Shown: piece after piece, positions 7,162 through 17,547 of the stretch
How positions within the stretch are numbered: the first letter of the stretch is position 1
Layout: the number at the start of each line of letters is the position of its first letter
From: Myroides sp. WP-1
GTDB lineage: Bacteria; Bacteroidota; Bacteroidia; Flavobacteriales; Flavobacteriaceae
Length of the DNA: 64,000 nucleotides
Assembly (NCBI RefSeq): GCF_014145635.1
Contig: NZ_JACHTC010000002.1
Span: 62,001-126,000, forward strand
Direction of reading: 5' to 3'
Position numbers and translations under genes: made by a program
The notes under the pieces: generated by a model
What the model saw: only the letters and a program-made list of their open reading frames with translations
Database searches by the model: none
What the model was told of the DNA's origin: nothing

Positions 7162-9543
7162 TTAGTTTTGTTTTTCTAGGTAAAACTCAATTGTTTGTGT
7201 ATGACCTTCTTCATCGGTGATCGCGAGGTAATTAATTCCCGTTTTCCCGCGAATGGCTATTTCGTGAAATTGTTTAGTTGTGCCAATGTACTGCTCGTTC
7301 AAATACCAAAAAAGAGTTTTATTCGCACTGCTGGCGCTTGCCTTTGCAATAAAGGGTTGTAGTTCTGAATAAAAATTCTTCGTCAGGTAGATATGTTCTC
7401 CGTGTTTTGGATAGATAAACTCTATTTTTTTAAGCTGATCTTGGGGTGAACAATCACTTCTGTATGGAGGAATATCTTGATAGTCGCTGTGTGTTTTTCG
7501 ATAAAAATAGGCCATCGTAGGTGGTAGAACAAACCAAGGAGTAGGTCTGATCTGATCAATCGCTTCACATTGACTGTTAACTTGATAGTGTAGTGTTGAG
7601 TCTAAATGAACCAGTTTATGATAAGGGCAAAGTATTGTTTTTTTTGCACGAAAGGCAACAAGATCCATTTTTGTTTGTAAACAATTAGGACCTGCTAGGT
7701 AACCCGAACTTTGGCAAACAGCAACCTCTTCTAAATCATTTAACGGAGCCGCGATTTCCTTTTGCTTGGGAAGCAGTTTAAATAAATCAAAAAGTATAGG
7801 GCCAGCCATGCGTACTCCGCTAATGGAAGGTCGACCTTCTCCTGTTGCATTGCCTACCCATACGCTGACAACGTATTTTTTATTTACACCAATGGCCCAG
7901 GCATCTCGTCCACCAAAACTAGTTCCTGTTTTCCACGCAATTTTAAGCGCAGAGTCGTAATATTGCCAAGCTTCGTCACCCTCAGGTCTGTTTACTTTAG
8001 TTAAGGCGTCAAACGTGTTGTAAATGGCTCCTGCTCCCCAGATTGTTTTTTCTTTAGAGGTATCTCCAAATGTTTGTGTGAAACCTGCCTTCCAGTTTAA
8101 TTCTTGAATTTCTTGGGTGCGGTATTCCTGTTCTTTGTTGTAGTAATTGACTGTTCCTACCATACCTGCGTAGGCTCTAGTCAATTGCCATAAACTGCTT
8201 TCTGCCCCACCTAAAATTAGGGATAACCCATAGTGATCAGGGTATTTGTTAATAGAGGATAGCTTTAACTGTTGTAGGTTGTCATAAAAGCGATATACTC
8301 CATATTGTTGCAGCATTAAAACAAAAGGAATATTCAGCGAGCGCGATAAGGCTTCATTTGCCGTTACAGCACCTTCATAACTATTGGAAAAGTTTGTCGG
8401 TTTATATCCTGCTATAACAATCGGAATATCTGCTACTAGTTGATGAGGAGTGAGTGAGGCATCATCTAACATCGCAGCGTATAAAAATGGTTTTAAGATA
8501 CTTCCCGTACTTCTGGAAGCTTGAATAATATCCACATCTTTTTGATGTGCAGTAGTTGTGGGTGAATTACCGATATAAGCGACAATATCTCGATTTTCTA
8601 CATCGACAATCAAGGCTGCTATATTGTAAACTTCTGCCTGTCTATAGTGCAAATAGTAGTTTGCAATGATGTCATTGGCTCGTTGTTGGACGGCGTAATC
8701 AACAGTGGTAACAAGGCGTTCTTCTCTGTTGGTTTTTGCTGCAAATTGCAATAGATGGGGCGCAAGCTGAGGTAATTCATGTGGTTTTTGAGGAAGAGGC
8801 TCCGTAATTGCCAACTCATACGTGCTTTGATCAATGTGGTCGTTGTCTAGTAATTTTTTCAATAACGCATTTCTCTTCTGGAGTAAAATCTCTTGATTTT
8901 TTCCGGGATAAATTAAACGCGGTGCGTTGGGTAAGACTGCTAAAGTGGCACTTTCTGCCCAAGAGAGCTGTTCTGGTGAAGTTCCAAAGTAACGCCAAGC
9001 TGCAACATCAAGTCCAACTACATTTCCTCCAAAAGGAGCATGAGAGGCGTATAAGTTTACAATAGTCTGTTTGCTGTATTTAAATTCTAAACGTGTCGCC
9101 TGGATGAGTTCTATGATTTTTTCGAAATACGTTCGCTTTTTACCATCTCTCGCTAAGCGAATAGTTTGTTGAGTTAATGTACTACCTCCTCTTTTTACTT
9201 TTTTGGCTGATAAGTTAGAAAAGAAAGCCTTGACGATAGAGACAGGGTTGAATCCCCAATGGTAGTAAAAATACTCGTCTTCGTAAGTGATGATACATGT
9301 TTTGAACTTTTCCGGAACGCGCTCCATTGCGGGAAATCTCCATTGACCGTCACGGGCAATTTGAGCCGCAAGAAGTTGGTGATCCTTACTTTCGATCACA
9401 GTTGAATAAGGTTTGTCAAATAGGGTTTTAGGCAAACAAAAATAGTAAGCAATCAAAGCGATTCCCACTAGAATAGAAAGCACTTTCTTTTTCGTGCTCC
9501 ACGTGCGCCATTGTAGATTGAGATTGAATTTCATATAAAGCAA
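7162..9543 (-). CDS. pbpC: Penicillin-binding protein 1C
   Basis: A 793-residue bifunctional peptidoglycan synthase. A membrane anchor (about 20-37) precedes a GT51 glycosyltransferase domain with catalytic Glu88 in EDEYFYYHWGF and the RGGSTLTQQTIRLA motif. The transpeptidase domain has SxxK (TGSILKP, about 347-350), SxN (SRSLNIPF) and KTG (WKTGTSFGG, about 537). A C-terminal PBP1C-specific beta domain (about 700-793) ends the protein. It follows the alpha-2-macroglobulin gene on the same strand, the conserved pbpC/yfhM pairing also seen in E. coli. A second ATG three codons in is an equally possible start. Confidence 0.94.
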   Translation of the reverse strand: MLYMKFNLNLQWRTWSTKKKVLSILVGIALIAYYFCLPKTLFDKPYSTVIESKDHQLLAAQIARDGQWRFPAMERVPEKFKTCIITYEDEYFYYHWGFNPVSIVKAFFSNLSAKKVKRGGSTLTQQTIRLARDGKKRTYFEKIIELIQATRLEFKYSKQTIVNLYASHAPFGGNVVGLDVAAWRYFGTSPEQLSWAESATLAVLPNAPRLIYPGKNQEILLQKRNALLKKLLDNDHIDQSTYELAITEPLPQKPHELPQLAPHLLQFAAKTNREERLVTTVDYAVQQRANDIIANYYLHYRQAEVYNIAALIVDVENRDIVAYIGNSPTTTAHQKDVDIIQASRSTGSILKPFLYAAMLDDASLTPHQLVADIPIVIAGYKPTNFSNSYEGAVTANEALSRSLNIPFVLMLQQYGVYRFYDNLQQLKLSSINKYPDHYGLSLILGGAESSLWQLTRAYAGMVGTVNYYNKEQEYRTQEIQELNWKAGFTQTFGDTSKEKTIWGAGAIYNTFDALTKVNRPEGDEAWQYYDSALKIAWKTGTSFGGRDAWAIGVNKKYVVSVWVGNATGEGRPSISGVRMAGPILFDLFKLLPKQKEIAAPLNDLEEVAVCQSSGYLAGPNCLQTKMDLVAFRAKKTILCPYHKLVHLDSTLHYQVNSQCEAIDQIRPTPWFVLPPTMAYFYRKTHSDYQDIPPYRSDCSPQDQLKKIEFIYPKHGEHIYLTKNFYSELQPFIAKASASSANKTLFWYLNEQYIGTTKQFHEIAIRGKTGINYLAITDEEGHTQTIEFYLEKQN

Positions 9544-9567
9544 TACAGGGATGTGAATCCCTGTATT
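9542..9567. other. Hairpin between the alpha-2-macroglobulin gene and pbpC
   Basis: Perfect 10-bp inverted repeat (9542-9551 and 9558-9567) in the 42-bp gap between two minus-strand genes. No T-run follows it on the minus strand, so it is more likely an mRNA-stabilising or ratio-setting intercistronic hairpin than a terminator. Confidence 0.45.
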
Positions 9568-9585
9568 TATATTGATTTATAACGG

Positions 9586-12500
9586 TTATTTAATTACCTC
9601 TACCCATTGTCCTACTGTTCGACAGCGGTAGGCATTATCATACATTGCATTAGCTTGTACACCTGGTAAATAGTAGTTACCTAAGTAAGAAGCATTGAGT
9701 GTTACCCTTAGCGTTTTAGTGCTATTCGCTTGTAGCGTAAAGTAGAACATCGTGCGATCATCTCGAATATCGGTATAATCTACCTGATTTTGTGTTCCAC
9801 CAGCATCTGTATAGCGAAGATTGACAATTTCCCATCCTGAAGGTACAATATGTGTCAAGGCTACGTTTTGAATACTGCGATTACTCGTATTTGAAATGGA
9901 AATTTCACAAATAAACTCTGTTCCTTGCTCGATACTCGTCGGATTAATTGCTAAGCCATTCGTAGAACGATAAGTCGTTTTAATATTCAAATTGCTTTGA
10001 TCTGCTTGCTCTTGTCCAACTGGTAAAATACCACTTGATGTTAAACGCGCATATACAACCGCATTACTTTTGTTTTGTACCCCAAGTGTATTGTTCGCTT
10101 TGATGCTTTTTAGCTCTGTACTGACTAAGGCTTTGGTTGTGTTAACCGTTGCTTTTTGATCGTTGTATGTATACAGTACATTGATGCCATCACTTGGTTT
10201 GTTAATCGTAACATAACTTGCAATAGCATTAAGAGCATAAGCCGTTGTTTGTGTACTCATCCATTGAGATGATCCCAATTTGTTGGCTAATTCAATTGCA
10301 TATTCATGTGTTTTAATCTTATTGCCATTGCTGTTTATCATGGTTTCTAAAGCCATAGCTAAATTGCGTTCATAAGAACCATAGTAAGAGAAACCTGCAA
10401 TGTCATCTAAAGACAAGTGTGCAATTAGTTTTTGTGCGGCATCTTTTTGTCCGGCAAGCGCGTAAGCAGCAGCTAATCGGAATTTCGTATTGGTAGAAAT
10501 TCCTTGCGTTTCGCGTAATCGGTTCATAGACGCAATATCCGCCTGACCTGCAAGTGCTAAGGTATACAAACGGTAAGCTTGTGCAAAATCTGTTGAATAG
10601 CGTTGGTCGTGTTTCCACTGGCGAGCCATTTTTTGTTGATAAGCAATCCAGTTGGCCTTGCTATTAACAGGTAATACATATCCTTTTTTCTCTGCTTCAA
10701 GATAGAAATGCCCCACATAAGAGGTTGCCCAATCATCAGCATAGCTATTTCCTGGCCAGTAGGCGAATCCGCCATCAGAAAACTGACGTTGTGCTAAACG
10801 CTGAATACCCTCGTTTACATTGCGTTGGATACTTTGTTTTTTACTGTCATCTAAGGTGATTAGATCAGCTAAATACAACTGTGGAAATACACCCGATGTG
10901 ATTTGTTCTGTACATCCGTGTGGGAATGTGATTAAGTAATTTAAACGAGTCGTCAAGTTGATATTCGGGAAAGCCGACAGCTCTAACGTAGCTTTATTAC
11001 TTCCTGGAATTCCAAACGGACTCCAATCTAAATGGTCTTCACTTTGAGGATCGATACTTACAATCTGTGTGCGCGTTGTCACTGGATTTGGATTGAGTAC
11101 ATCCATTTCAATACTGTACGTCGCTTTTTCTTTTCCGGAAGTTGCCTCTATTTCAATCTTTGTGATTCCCGTTTTATTAGCCACTTCTAACTCAAAATAC
11201 GCAATTTTTTCGTCCGGTTCACTGAAGGATATCTGTTGAGATGCAGGCCCGTTGATTTTAAATTTGTCATCCGTTTTAACTGAAACTTTTACGTTTTTCA
11301 CGTGGTTTTCCATCGCAAAAATAGTTACAGGCAACGTGATTTTCTCTCCAGGAACTGCTCTTCTTGGCAAAGATCCTAAGATCATTAATGGATTGTTTAC
11401 TTTTACCGTTTTATCTGTATTACCATATGCTCTGTGCTCTGTGTTAGAAGCGACAATCATCGTGCGAACAGAACCAATGTATTTAGGTAACTTAATTTCA
11501 TGTGATGCAGTTTTGCCTTTTTCTAAGGTATGTGGGCCTGAGAAAATAACCACAGGTTTAAAGCGATTGGCTTTTTTGACTTGTCCAGCGCCCAAATCTT
11601 CATCTCCACCGATACTGAATACTTGGTTGATAGTTCCTCCATAAGCTCCAATAATATAATCGAAAACATCCCAAGTGCGAACACCTAGAGCCGATTTGCT
11701 ATAGAAATTTTGCCAAGGGGTAGGTGTTTTAAAACGCGTAAGATCCAATAAACCATCTTCTACAATGGCAACGGTATACGTCATTTTATTCCCGTTTTTC
11801 TCTTTCACTTTTAGCGTAAATTTTTCTTCTGGACGCAATTTATCAGGCATGATAATTTCAGGCTCTAATTTTGTCTTTTTATTGTAAACGCTAATTGGCG
11901 CAATACCATAAAGGCGAATTGGCGCATTGTTGATCGTATAGGCATGCGGTTGAATCAGGGTAATATTGATGTAGGCATTAGGAGCCATTGCCGCCGTTGC
12001 GGGTAATTCAAAGGTTGTTTCTCCTTGTTTGGTCTGAACCCAATGCGTTTCTAAAACACTACTACCACTTTCGATTGATACAAGCGCTCTTCCTCCTTCA
12101 CTAGAAGGGAAAGAAAGTTTGATCTTCTCATCTACCGTATATTCTTTTTTATCTGTTGCAATCGATAAAGCAATGGCATCTTTTCCTTCTCTGTGTTTGG
12201 TTTTAGCTGACCAATAAGGCCAATCTACATAAACCTGCTGAGAAGCAATATGCCCACTATTTAAGTTGGTAATGACTACTTCATAGTTACCCCAATCTTG
12301 TTCTGGAATTTTTAATTCATATTGGGTTCCACCATTAGCAGAAGTAGTTAATTGATCCGAACTATACAAGCTGTAGTATTCGGATGCATTGTAGTTGGAT
12401 ACCCCATAATCATTTGAACTCCACCACCAATATCCTTTTTTTCGGTAAACATCTACTTGTACATTCTGCGCTAAAGCTTTTCCATCACTATTAACTGTTA

Positions 12501-15084
12501 CAATAGAAAAAGCAAGTGGTTTCTCCGTTTCATAATACCCATATTTGTTTGCTTCAGGGGCTTTAATTCCGACATAACTAGCATAGGGAGAATAAGTCAA
12601 TGTAGAAACATCTGTTGATACATCTCCGCCATTTTCATATACTTTGGTTGTCAAAATAGCCTTTAGCATAGCCGAATTTTCTACCGTATTCTTTAAGTTT
12701 AAAGCAAACGAAAATGTGCCACTTTCACTTGTTCTGCCTGAATACACATTGATGTCTTCTGTCGCGTAAGACGATAAACTGTTGTTGAAACGATAGTTTG
12801 GATACGTTTTAAACGTTGTTTGTTCAGGTAATAATTTGATCTGAACATCTGCTTTTAAATTTTTTGCCGTACTTCCTTGTAGCCATTCAACAGTATAATC
12901 AATTTGCTTGTTGTAATAATCTGAAGTAATAACTTTTCCTTCTGCGTTGTTTTTTATTTTTAAGCGATTGGGTTTAATCGTCTCTACTTTGATTCGCTTG
13001 TAGAATTTAGCACCTCCCACTTGAACAACAGCTTCCCAGTTACCAGTAGGAGCCTCTTGATCGGTTTGAACCTTAAACGCATAGTGATTTGCTGTATTTT
13101 TCTTTTGTACTACTTGTTCGGTTACTTTTCCAAAAGGATCAGATAACGTCAATTTGATTGGGTGATTTTCCGGAAGTGGATTTGCAATATCATCCAAGAT
13201 AAACCCGATGTAAATAGGATCTCCAGGACGCCAAACTCCACGTTCAGTATAGACATAACCATTCATTCCCTTTTGAAGGGTTGTGCCATCTACATCGTAA
13301 TTACTCACAGAAAGGGCATTGGCCTGATCTATTTTGATGTAGGTTGTATTGTTCTCTTGTTTTGCAAGGGCAAAATAAGCCTTGTTTTTTCCTAAATTAA
13401 CCTTTGCAATTCCGTTGTTGTCTGTTTTTGCAGAGGTCAACAATTGCTGTTGGTAGCTATAGAATTCAACTGTAGCACCATTTACAGGAGCGGTTGTCAA
13501 AATATTGGTTACAACAGCGGTATATACATTGTCATTTCCACCTTTAACAATCATTGCCAAGTCACTCGCCAATACATTTGTACTTGGCATTTGTGTGTAA
13601 TAATAGTAAGCATCAGAACATGGATCCTCACGCTCTTCCCAAGGATAGTAACGATAGTAGTAATCATATTCGTCATCTTCAGGTTCTAACTCGTCTTCTA
13701 TATCAAGTTCAGTTTCGCTATCTCCTTCGTCCGCACAGTTTATAGCATAGGCTTTTTTAAAGGAAAATTTGACGTGGTAAATAGCACCCGGATCAGGTTT
13801 GATTAACGTTGATAAATCTAAGGCATAGGCATTCCAACGCAATAACGCTTTTGGATCGGGATTTGTCAATTCGATCGTCGTTTTTGCAATAGGTGCGGCC
13901 ACAGTATAAAGAGAATACGAACCGTCTAAATTATTAGATTGTAAGAATTGTAAAATATTGTTTTGAAAAACCTTGTATACTTTTACATCTACTGCTCTTA
14001 AAGAGGTTGCCTTAAAGTTGATCTTTAAATTTTCTGAAGAAGGTAAAATGGTACCATTTTGCAAGAGTTGAACTTCAGGTTTTGGAATAGCAAAGGTGAT
14101 GACTTCCGAATGAATGCTATTCAAACGATTGCCATAACTATCCGTAATACCTTCTTGTACCTGTAGCGTAACTTCTTCTGGTAATGCCTTTTCGCTGTAT
14201 ACTTTAATTAAATTTCCTTCAATTAAGAAAGTTAAAGGCAGACTCTCTAACCCTTGTAAACGGATTAATCCATCTAAGTTCTGATTCTTTTTGATCGGAT
14301 TAGAAAAGTTAATCGCAAAGGCGTGATTGTCTCCTATTGTGGTTAAGACCTGATGTACCGTAAAAACTTCTTTCGCAGGAATCTCGTAGTCCAAGGACGT
14401 TTTTTGATCTAGCTGAACAGCTTTTGAATCTAAAGTCAACGTTAGTTCACTTTGTTCTGCTTGACGTTTAATTCCTCGAATTGTAAATGGAAATTCTTTT
14501 GCTTCTTGCTCTTCATTCACTTGAAAAGCAAGTTCAGTGCTTTGTTTTCCCTGTTGAGCAGTTGCTACTTTTTTTATAGCTTCCACACTTATCCAATCGC
14601 TAGACTTAATAACCCCGTGTTGGATGTAGCTGTCTTTGTCTGATGATTGTAGATCTGTGAACTCTGCAGTAAATTGCTGAGGTACGGTATGAACTACAAA
14701 AGAAAAAGATTCTTGTTGTTGTTCAACAGCAGTTACTTTACCTAAATGGAAGGTAATGTAATACTTTTGGTCTTGTTTTAAGCGTTCACTTGGTTCGAAA
14801 CGCAAGGTTTGATTGGCTAAATAGCGTAATTTACCCTTTACCTCAGGTGAAATGGTAAACAATTTAGCATCAACTTCTTGTTGATCTTTCCATTCACCCC
14901 AATTTTTTGTTAGAGCAATGTCAATAGGCGATTTAGACGAGATCATTCCCGTTGTAAAAGCGCTGATGTATTCGCTAAAATCCTTGGGATCTGAAAGCGG
15001 AAAATCTTGCATTGCATCTTTTTTACAGGCCTGTAAGAAGGCCAAGAGCAAACACACTACAGTTAATACAATTTTTTTCTTCAT
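9586..15084 (-). CDS. Bacterial alpha-2-macroglobulin lipoprotein (YfhM-like)
   Basis: A very large lipoprotein, 1832 residues from the chosen start, of the bacterial alpha-2-macroglobulin family: broad protease traps thought to guard the periplasm together with PBP1C. A lipobox (LQAC) ends the signal peptide. Repeated Ig-like macroglobulin domains fill the N-terminal two-thirds, and the thioester domain carries GCTEQ, whose Cys (near residue 1391) and Gln would form the reactive thioester. An acidic, Tyr-rich segment occupies roughly residues 450-500. The reading frame extends ten codons upstream (to 15114), but that would overlap tadA by 17 bp; the second ATG at 15084 gives a clean signal peptide (MKKKIVLTVVCLLLAFLQAC) and a 13-bp gap, so I prefer it. 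pbpC follows. Confidence 0.92.
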   Translation of the reverse strand: MKKKIVLTVVCLLLAFLQACKKDAMQDFPLSDPKDFSEYISAFTTGMISSKSPIDIALTKNWGEWKDQQEVDAKLFTISPEVKGKLRYLANQTLRFEPSERLKQDQKYYITFHLGKVTAVEQQQESFSFVVHTVPQQFTAEFTDLQSSDKDSYIQHGVIKSSDWISVEAIKKVATAQQGKQSTELAFQVNEEQEAKEFPFTIRGIKRQAEQSELTLTLDSKAVQLDQKTSLDYEIPAKEVFTVHQVLTTIGDNHAFAINFSNPIKKNQNLDGLIRLQGLESLPLTFLIEGNLIKVYSEKALPEEVTLQVQEGITDSYGNRLNSIHSEVITFAIPKPEVQLLQNGTILPSSENLKINFKATSLRAVDVKVYKVFQNNILQFLQSNNLDGSYSLYTVAAPIAKTTIELTNPDPKALLRWNAYALDLSTLIKPDPGAIYHVKFSFKKAYAINCADEGDSETELDIEDELEPEDDEYDYYYRYYPWEEREDPCSDAYYYYTQMPSTNVLASDLAMIVKGGNDNVYTAVVTNILTTAPVNGATVEFYSYQQQLLTSAKTDNNGIAKVNLGKNKAYFALAKQENNTTYIKIDQANALSVSNYDVDGTTLQKGMNGYVYTERGVWRPGDPIYIGFILDDIANPLPENHPIKLTLSDPFGKVTEQVVQKKNTANHYAFKVQTDQEAPTGNWEAVVQVGGAKFYKRIKVETIKPNRLKIKNNAEGKVITSDYYNKQIDYTVEWLQGSTAKNLKADVQIKLLPEQTTFKTYPNYRFNNSLSSYATEDINVYSGRTSESGTFSFALNLKNTVENSAMLKAILTTKVYENGGDVSTDVSTLTYSPYASYVGIKAPEANKYGYYETEKPLAFSIVTVNSDGKALAQNVQVDVYRKKGYWWWSSNDYGVSNYNASEYYSLYSSDQLTTSANGGTQYELKIPEQDWGNYEVVITNLNSGHIASQQVYVDWPYWSAKTKHREGKDAIALSIATDKKEYTVDEKIKLSFPSSEGGRALVSIESGSSVLETHWVQTKQGETTFELPATAAMAPNAYINITLIQPHAYTINNAPIRLYGIAPISVYNKKTKLEPEIIMPDKLRPEEKFTLKVKEKNGNKMTYTVAIVEDGLLDLTRFKTPTPWQNFYSKSALGVRTWDVFDYIIGAYGGTINQVFSIGGDEDLGAGQVKKANRFKPVVIFSGPHTLEKGKTASHEIKLPKYIGSVRTMIVASNTEHRAYGNTDKTVKVNNPLMILGSLPRRAVPGEKITLPVTIFAMENHVKNVKVSVKTDDKFKINGPASQQISFSEPDEKIAYFELEVANKTGITKIEIEATSGKEKATYSIEMDVLNPNPVTTRTQIVSIDPQSEDHLDWSPFGIPGSNKATLELSAFPNINLTTRLNYLITFPHGCTEQITSGVFPQLYLADLITLDDSKKQSIQRNVNEGIQRLAQRQFSDGGFAYWPGNSYADDWATSYVGHFYLEAEKKGYVLPVNSKANWIAYQQKMARQWKHDQRYSTDFAQAYRLYTLALAGQADIASMNRLRETQGISTNTKFRLAAAYALAGQKDAAQKLIAHLSLDDIAGFSYYGSYERNLAMALETMINSNGNKIKTHEYAIELANKLGSSQWMSTQTTAYALNAIASYVTINKPSDGINVLYTYNDQKATVNTTKALVSTELKSIKANNTLGVQNKSNAVVYARLTSSGILPVGQEQADQSNLNIKTTYRSTNGLAINPTSIEQGTEFICEISISNTSNRSIQNVALTHIVPSGWEIVNLRYTDAGGTQNQVDYTDIRDDRTMFYFTLQANSTKTLRVTLNASYLGNYYLPGVQANAMYDNAYRCRTVGQWVEVIK

Positions 15085-15097
15085 AGCTTTTTTGTTT

Positions 15098-15538
15098 TTA
15101 TCTTCTTTTTTCAAAAAATGAACGCATTAATGTTGCACATTCATCGGCCAAAATTCCCTGTGTAATGGATGTCTTTGGATGAAGTTGTCCACCCATTGTT
15201 TGATAGCCTCTTTTTTCATCATTTGCACCCCAAACCACTCTGGAAATCTGACTCCAATACAAGGCACCTGCGCACATTTGACAGGGTTCTAAAGTTACAA
15301 ATAAAGTGCATGATTTCAGGTATTTAGCGTCTAAATAATTAGCGGCTGATGAAACAGCTTGTAATTCCGCATGAGCAGTGACATCGTGCAATAGTTCCGT
15401 AAGGTTGTGACATTTGGCAATGATCTGATTGTTGGAAACAACAATTGCTCCAACGGGAATTTCTCCTTTTTCAAAGGCCATCTGTGCTTCACTTAACGCA
15501 ATGCGCATAAAGTATTCATCAGTAAATAGATCCATCAT
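15098..15538 (-). CDS. tadA: tRNA-adenosine deaminase TadA-type nucleoside deaminase
   Basis: A 146-residue zinc-dependent deaminase that probably converts A34 to inosine in a tRNA anticodon. The zinc/catalytic motifs are HAE (His56, Glu58) and PCQMC (Cys86, Cys89), with the family stretch EIPVGAIVV upstream and QMCAGALYWSQISRVVWGA after. It is the first gene of a minus-strand run with the alpha-2-macroglobulin gene and pbpC, and has its own -7 element. A guanine- or cytosine-deaminase role within the family cannot be fully excluded, but the length and motifs fit TadA. Confidence 0.88.
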   Translation of the reverse strand: MMDLFTDEYFMRIALSEAQMAFEKGEIPVGAIVVSNNQIIAKCHNLTELLHDVTAHAELQAVSSAANYLDAKYLKSCTLFVTLEPCQMCAGALYWSQISRVVWGANDEKRGYQTMGGQLHPKTSITQGILADECATLMRSFFEKRR

Positions 15539-15555
15539 CCTCTTTAAATTTTAAG

Positions 15556-15563
15556 CAAAGTTA
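15556..15563 (-). promoter_or_regulatory. -7 promoter element for tadA
   Basis: On the minus strand this reads TAACTTTG, a full match to TAnnTTTG, 18 bp before the tadA start codon. Confidence 0.5.
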
Positions 15564-15748
15564 ACTGAAAAAGGGAAGTTGTTATTTTATAATGTAAAAA
15601 ATTCACTAGTTCTAGGGAAGGATTTAGAAAAAAGAAAGAGGATAGGGGAAAAAGAAGAGAGGTTGAAACGAAGTGAAGGTTCATCGTACAAAAAAACAAC
15701 CAACAAAAAAGCAACTTCACAAAAGTCAAAAAACAAAAAACAAAGTTG

Positions 15749-15756
15749 TAATTTTG
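15749..15756 (+). promoter_or_regulatory. -7 promoter element for dxs
   Basis: TAATTTTG lies 28 bp before ATG 15784. It falls inside the longer reading frame beginning at 15673, which argues that the frame upstream of 15784 is not translated. Confidence 0.5.
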
Positions 15757-15783
15757 TTAGGTATAAATGTTACACGTATTTCC

Positions 15784-17547
15784 ATGTTGTTAGAACAAAT
15801 CAAAAAACCTTCAGATATCAGACAAATGAGTTTAGCTCAGTTGGAGGAATTAGCGGTTGAAATTAGACGATTTATCATCGATATAGTTGCTACTAAGGAA
15901 GGACATTTAGGTGCGAGTTTAGGGGTAGTCGAATTGACGATTGCCTTGCATTATGTTTTTGATACGCCGAATGATTTATTGGTTTGGGATGTAGGTCATC
16001 AAGCCTATGGACACAAGCTACTCACAGGGCGTCAGGAAGTGTTTCATACCAATAGACAAAAAGGAGGAATCAGTGGTTTTCCCAATCGCGAGGAAAGTGT
16101 GTATGACGTTTTTGGAGTAGGGCATTCGTCCACCTCCATTTCTGCTGTTTTGGGGATGGCTATTGCCTCTAAGTTAAAAGGTGAGGATGCTAAACAACAT
16201 ATTGCCGTGATTGGCGATGCGTCTATTGCTGCAGGAATGGCTTTTGAAGGATTAAATCACGCAGGTGTTAGCGACGCTAATATGCTTGTAGTATTGAATG
16301 ATAACGCCATTGGAATTGATCCTAGTGTGGGGGCGTTGAAAGATTACTTAACAGCAGTAAAAGAAGGACGCAATCACAAGCGAAATAATATGATCAAATC
16401 CTTGCATTTTGATTATAGAGGTCCGGTTGATGGACATGATCTAAAGCAATTGATCAAGGAGTTGACGAAGTTGAAGAAACACAAGGGACCAAAATTCTTA
16501 CACGTAATTACAACCAAGGGAAAAGGGTTAAAACAAGCTGAAGAAGATCAGGTTAAATATCATGCACCGGGAAAATTTGACAGTGCAACAGGAGAACTCA
16601 TCCAAAAAGAAGAGAAAGAATATCCTGCGAAGTACCAAGATGTCTTTGGGTATACATTAGTGGAGTTAGCAGAACAAAATCCGCTGATTGTCGGAATTAC
16701 ACCAGCCATGCCAACGGGAAGTTCGATGAAGTATATGATGGAGGCTTTTCCGACACGTGCTTTAGACGTGGGTATTGCAGAGCAACACGCAGTTACTTTA
16801 GCTGCGGGGATGGCTACACAAGGATTGATTCCTTATTGTGCGATTTATTCTACATTTTTACAACGTGCGTATGATCAATTGATTCACGACGTAGCTTTGC
16901 AGAAATTGCCTGTGATTTTTTGTTTGGACCGCGCCGGATTGGTGGGAGAGGATGGAGCAACACATCAGGGTGTTTTTGATTTAGCTTATCTGAACTGTAT
17001 CCCTAATATCGTAATTGCTGCACCCTTGAATGAAATAGAGTTGAGAAATCTGTTGTATACCGCTCAACTGGGAATTGACACACCTTGGGCCATTCGCTAC
17101 CCTAGAGGTAAAGGGGGTGTAGAAGTCAATTGGCGTGAGGATTTTAAAAAACTTAACGTATCAATAACTAAAAACTTAAGAAAAGGCAATAAATTTGCCA
17201 TAATTTCTACGGGAGTTATTGGAAACAATGTAATAGAGGCGTTTCAGCAATGTGAGACTAACGCATGGACGCACGAACATTTTTTGTTTGTTAAGCCGCT
17301 AAACGAACATCGATTGCATGAAATTTGTCAAACCCATCAGCATATAGTTACCCTAGAAGATGGTAGTGTAAAAGGAGGTTTTGGAAGTAGTGTAGCGCAG
17401 TTTGTTTCTAAATATTATCCCAAAATTAGTGTAGATAATTTAGGTGTTCCAGATGTTTTTATCGAACATGGAACAGTTAAACAACAACAACAAATTTGTG
17501 GTATAGACGTAGATTCGATTGTTAAATTAATTACAGAAAAGTTTTGA
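15784..17547 (+). CDS. dxs: 1-deoxy-D-xylulose-5-phosphate synthase
   Basis: A 587-residue thiamine-diphosphate enzyme condensing pyruvate and glyceraldehyde 3-phosphate, the first step of the MEP isoprenoid pathway. Recognisable are GHLGASLGVVELTIALHYVFD, the diphosphate/Mg motif GDASIAAGMAFEGLNHAG with NDNAIGID, and the transketolase pyrimidine domain with DVGIAEQHAVTLAAGMA. The frame is open upstream to 15673, but those 37 codons are Lys-rich and non-conserved and contain a promoter element, so ATG 15784 (MLLEQIKKPSDIRQMSLAQL) is chosen. The stop codon overlaps the start of the next gene. Confidence 0.93.
   Translation: MLLEQIKKPSDIRQMSLAQLEELAVEIRRFIIDIVATKEGHLGASLGVVELTIALHYVFDTPNDLLVWDVGHQAYGHKLLTGRQEVFHTNRQKGGISGFPNREESVYDVFGVGHSSTSISAVLGMAIASKLKGEDAKQHIAVIGDASIAAGMAFEGLNHAGVSDANMLVVLNDNAIGIDPSVGALKDYLTAVKEGRNHKRNNMIKSLHFDYRGPVDGHDLKQLIKELTKLKKHKGPKFLHVITTKGKGLKQAEEDQVKYHAPGKFDSATGELIQKEEKEYPAKYQDVFGYTLVELAEQNPLIVGITPAMPTGSSMKYMMEAFPTRALDVGIAEQHAVTLAAGMATQGLIPYCAIYSTFLQRAYDQLIHDVALQKLPVIFCLDRAGLVGEDGATHQGVFDLAYLNCIPNIVIAAPLNEIELRNLLYTAQLGIDTPWAIRYPRGKGGVEVNWREDFKKLNVSITKNLRKGNKFAIISTGVIGNNVIEAFQQCETNAWTHEHFLFVKPLNEHRLHEICQTHQHIVTLEDGSVKGGFGSSVAQFVSKYYPKISVDNLGVPDVFIEHGTVKQQQQICGIDVDSIVKLITEKF

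Noticed and set aside
11252..11644. 130-residue plus-strand frame inside the alpha-2-macroglobulin gene
   Set aside because: It is antisense to well-conserved macroglobulin coding sequence and has no start context or family similarity.
9586..15114. Longer alpha-2-macroglobulin start at 15114
   Set aside because: It overlaps tadA by 17 bp and places a Lys-rich stretch before the signal peptide; ATG 15084 is better.
15579..15860. 93-residue plus-strand frame upstream of dxs
   Set aside because: It overlaps the dxs promoter and N-terminus in another frame, is Lys/Ser-rich and shows no conserved feature.
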